59,542 bases of DNA. Origin: Pseudomonas sp. GM48. GTDB taxonomy: Bacteria; Pseudomonadota; Gammaproteobacteria; Pseudomonadales; Pseudomonadaceae. Shown here one piece after another: positions 58,508 to 59,542 of the stretch (the first letter of the stretch is position 1; each line of letters opens with the position of its first letter). Both the position numbers and the translations under genes were made by a program. Under the pieces are notes generated by a model. The model searched no databases. It was not told the origin of the DNA and worked only from the letters and a program-made list of their open reading frames with translations. The stretch lies in assembly GCF_000282335.1 (NCBI RefSeq), contig NZ_AKJM01000120.1, positions 1 to 59,542 on the forward strand, written 5' to 3'.

Positions 58508-59110
58508 ATGACCACGAATTCACAATTGCCACCCTGCTCCATTCTGCTCCTGGCGGGCGGGCGCGGCCAACGTATGGGCGGTCAGGATAAAGGGTTGCTG
58601 GACTGGCACGGGGAACCGCTGATTGCACACTTGCATCGCAAGACCCGTCCACTGACCGATGACCTGATCATCTCCTGCAATCGTAACCTTGAAAAGTATG
58701 GGCCCTACGCCGACCAGTTGGTCCACGATGATGAAGGTGGCTTCCCCGGGCCTCTGGCCGGTATTCGCGCTGGCCTGAAAGCTGCTCGCCATACTCACCT
58801 GTTGGTCCTGCCATGTGACGTTCCGGGCATTGATGCGGCGCTGATTGGTAACATGCGCGAGACCGCCAACCTGCATCCGGACAAGCCGCTGATGGTGCGG
58901 CATGACGGCCACTGGGAACCGTTGTTGTGCGTTATTCCCGTGGAACACAGGGCTGCGTTCGAGAATGCCTGGAGCGAAGGTGAGCGCAGCCCTGGCCGGT
59001 TAATGCGCAAGCTCGGCGCGACCGCACTGCAATGCCCCGACAAAGACCCTCGGCTGGCCAACCTGAACACGCCGGAACTGTTAAGCGGTCATATCACTGT
59101 GTCAGACTGA
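58508..59110 (+). CDS. mobA: Molybdenum cofactor guanylyltransferase MobA
   Basis: This 200-aa nucleotidyltransferase adds GMP to molybdenum cofactor for bis-MGD enzymes. Key segments are the GTP-binding ILLLAGGRGQRMGGQDKGLL (about 12-31), 'GFPGPLAGIRAGLKAA', and LVLPCDVPGID (metal-binding Asp). GGAGACCTGCC precedes ATG 58508. It is divergent from moaB with 81 bp between. Confidence 0.93.
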   Translation: MTTNSQLPPCSILLLAGGRGQRMGGQDKGLLDWHGEPLIAHLHRKTRPLTDDLIISCNRNLEKYGPYADQLVHDDEGGFPGPLAGIRAGLKAARHTHLLVLPCDVPGIDAALIGNMRETANLHPDKPLMVRHDGHWEPLLCVIPVEHRAAFENAWSEGERSPGRLMRKLGATALQCPDKDPRLANLNTPELLSGHITVSD

Positions 59111-59186
59111 TATTAATCAGGAACTTGCGCGGACGGTGCACGTCTCAAGTTCGGCAACCAAAGAATTCTTATTCGGAGACACACTC

Positions 59187-59408
59187 ATGACTCAACGGAC
59201 CCTCGCCACTTTCATGCTCGCACTCGGCCTCGCAACCCTCGCCGGTTGCTCGTCGCCTACAGTGATCACCTTGAATGACGGTCGCGAAATCCAGGCCGTC
59301 GACACCCCACAGTACGACAAGGATTCCGGTTTCTACGAATTCGAACAGCTCGATGGCAAACAGACCCGCATCAACAAAGACCAGGTTCGTACCGTTAAAG
59401 AGCTGTAA
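59187..59408 (+). CDS. YgdI/YgdR-family small lipoprotein
   Basis: This 73-aa lipoprotein has a signal MTQRTLATFMLALGLATLAGC with lipobox LAGC, then the YgdI/YgdR SH3-like domain 'PTVITLNDGREIQAVDTPQ' and 'EFEQLDGKQTRINKDQVRTV'. The 'ITLNDGxxIxxxDTPxYDxxxGFYEFEQLDGKxxRINKDxV' pattern is the family's full motif. Function is unknown. GGAGACACACTC precedes ATG 59187. A terminator follows at once. Confidence 0.92.
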   Translation: MTQRTLATFMLALGLATLAGCSSPTVITLNDGREIQAVDTPQYDKDSGFYEFEQLDGKQTRINKDQVRTVKEL

Positions 59409-59428
59409 CCCTGGCGCCGCCGGATACA

Positions 59429-59455
59429 CAAAAGCCCGCTTGATGCGGGCTTTTT
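59429..59455 (+). terminator. Rho-independent terminator after the YgdI/YgdR gene
   Basis: AAAGCCCGC-TTGAT-GCGGGCTTT with a T-run on the right and an A-run on the left, 20 bp after the stop codon. Confidence 0.92.
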
Positions 59456-59507
59456 CATGCCCGAAGAACAGCGCTTCAGGGTATTGCCAGTCAGTTAGAC
59501 ACCCTTT

Positions 59508-59542
59508 GTAGCAGCTGCCGAGCCCGCGAGGCTGCGTTCGGC
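59508..59542. repeat. Partial repeat at the right edge, second Pseudomonas intergenic repeat family
   Basis: The last bases (TGTAGCAGCTGCCGAGCCCG and the following CGAGGCTGCGTTCGGC) match a common P. fluorescens intergenic repeat distinct from the GTGGGAGCGGGC family. It is cut by the window end, so its partner arm cannot be seen. Confidence 0.55.

Overview
The window is chromosomal DNA of a fluorescent Pseudomonas, most likely the P. fluorescens group. The evidence is a pyoverdine locus (pvdL, pvdS, pvdH, an MbtH protein, a siderophore acetyltransferase and the ferripyoverdine-processing operon fpvGHJKCDEF), a P. aeruginosa-like dsb locus, a terpene (atu) cluster, and many copies of the 'GTGGGAGCGGGCTTGCTCGCGAA' REP doublet typical of that group. 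Coding density is high and no insertion sequence, prophage, tRNA or CRISPR array is visible.

Layout. 1-370: upstream region of an rRNA operon that runs off the left edge on the minus strand, with three tandem promoters and a boxA leader. 505-9117: housekeeping and accessory genes: RhtA exporter, a lipoprotein, a TetR/SDR/HCCA-isomerase-like module with a tandem operator, two fused gene remnants, aminopeptidase P, a cysteine desulfurase, a LysE exporter, a lipoprotein and a VOC protein. 9194-17774: iron block I: fpvGHJKCDEF (reduction of ferripyoverdine in the periplasm and iron uptake), then mbtH and pvdH in the opposite direction. 17921-24568: DsbSR two-component system, a Sel1-like gene, and dsbDEG (periplasmic thiol chemistry). 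24720-40681: iron block II: the 13-kb pvdL synthetase, divergent pvdS with a Fur box, a PvdYII-like acetyltransferase and a solute-binding protein. 40775-49939: AtuR and atuABCDEF. 50011-59455: exonuclease, PpnP, MOSC protein, CheV, an orphan helical protein, a NarL-type two-component pair, a decayed gene, a small membrane protein, moeA-moaB, mobA and a YgdI/YgdR lipoprotein.

How it works together. Fur represses pvdS under iron repletion. PvdS then recognises promoters of the form TAAAT-N16-CGT. I find exact matches in front of mbtH, pvdH and the acetyltransferase gene, and one-mismatch versions in front of pvdL and fpvG. PvdH supplies diaminobutyrate to PvdL, which makes the acylated Glu-Tyr-Dab start of the chromophore. 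FpvG-K and FpvC-F recover iron from imported ferripyoverdine. The remaining peptide synthetases, receptor and export genes lie outside the window.

The most notable items are an intact REP doublet translated in frame inside FpvD, a divergent REP doublet in the pvdL leader, a PvdS promoter overlapping the pvdH stop codon, a degenerate Lgt-like domain fused to a TlpA thioredoxin, two sites of gene decay, and palindrome-rich intergenic regions around the 156-aa orphan and the NarL-type kinase.
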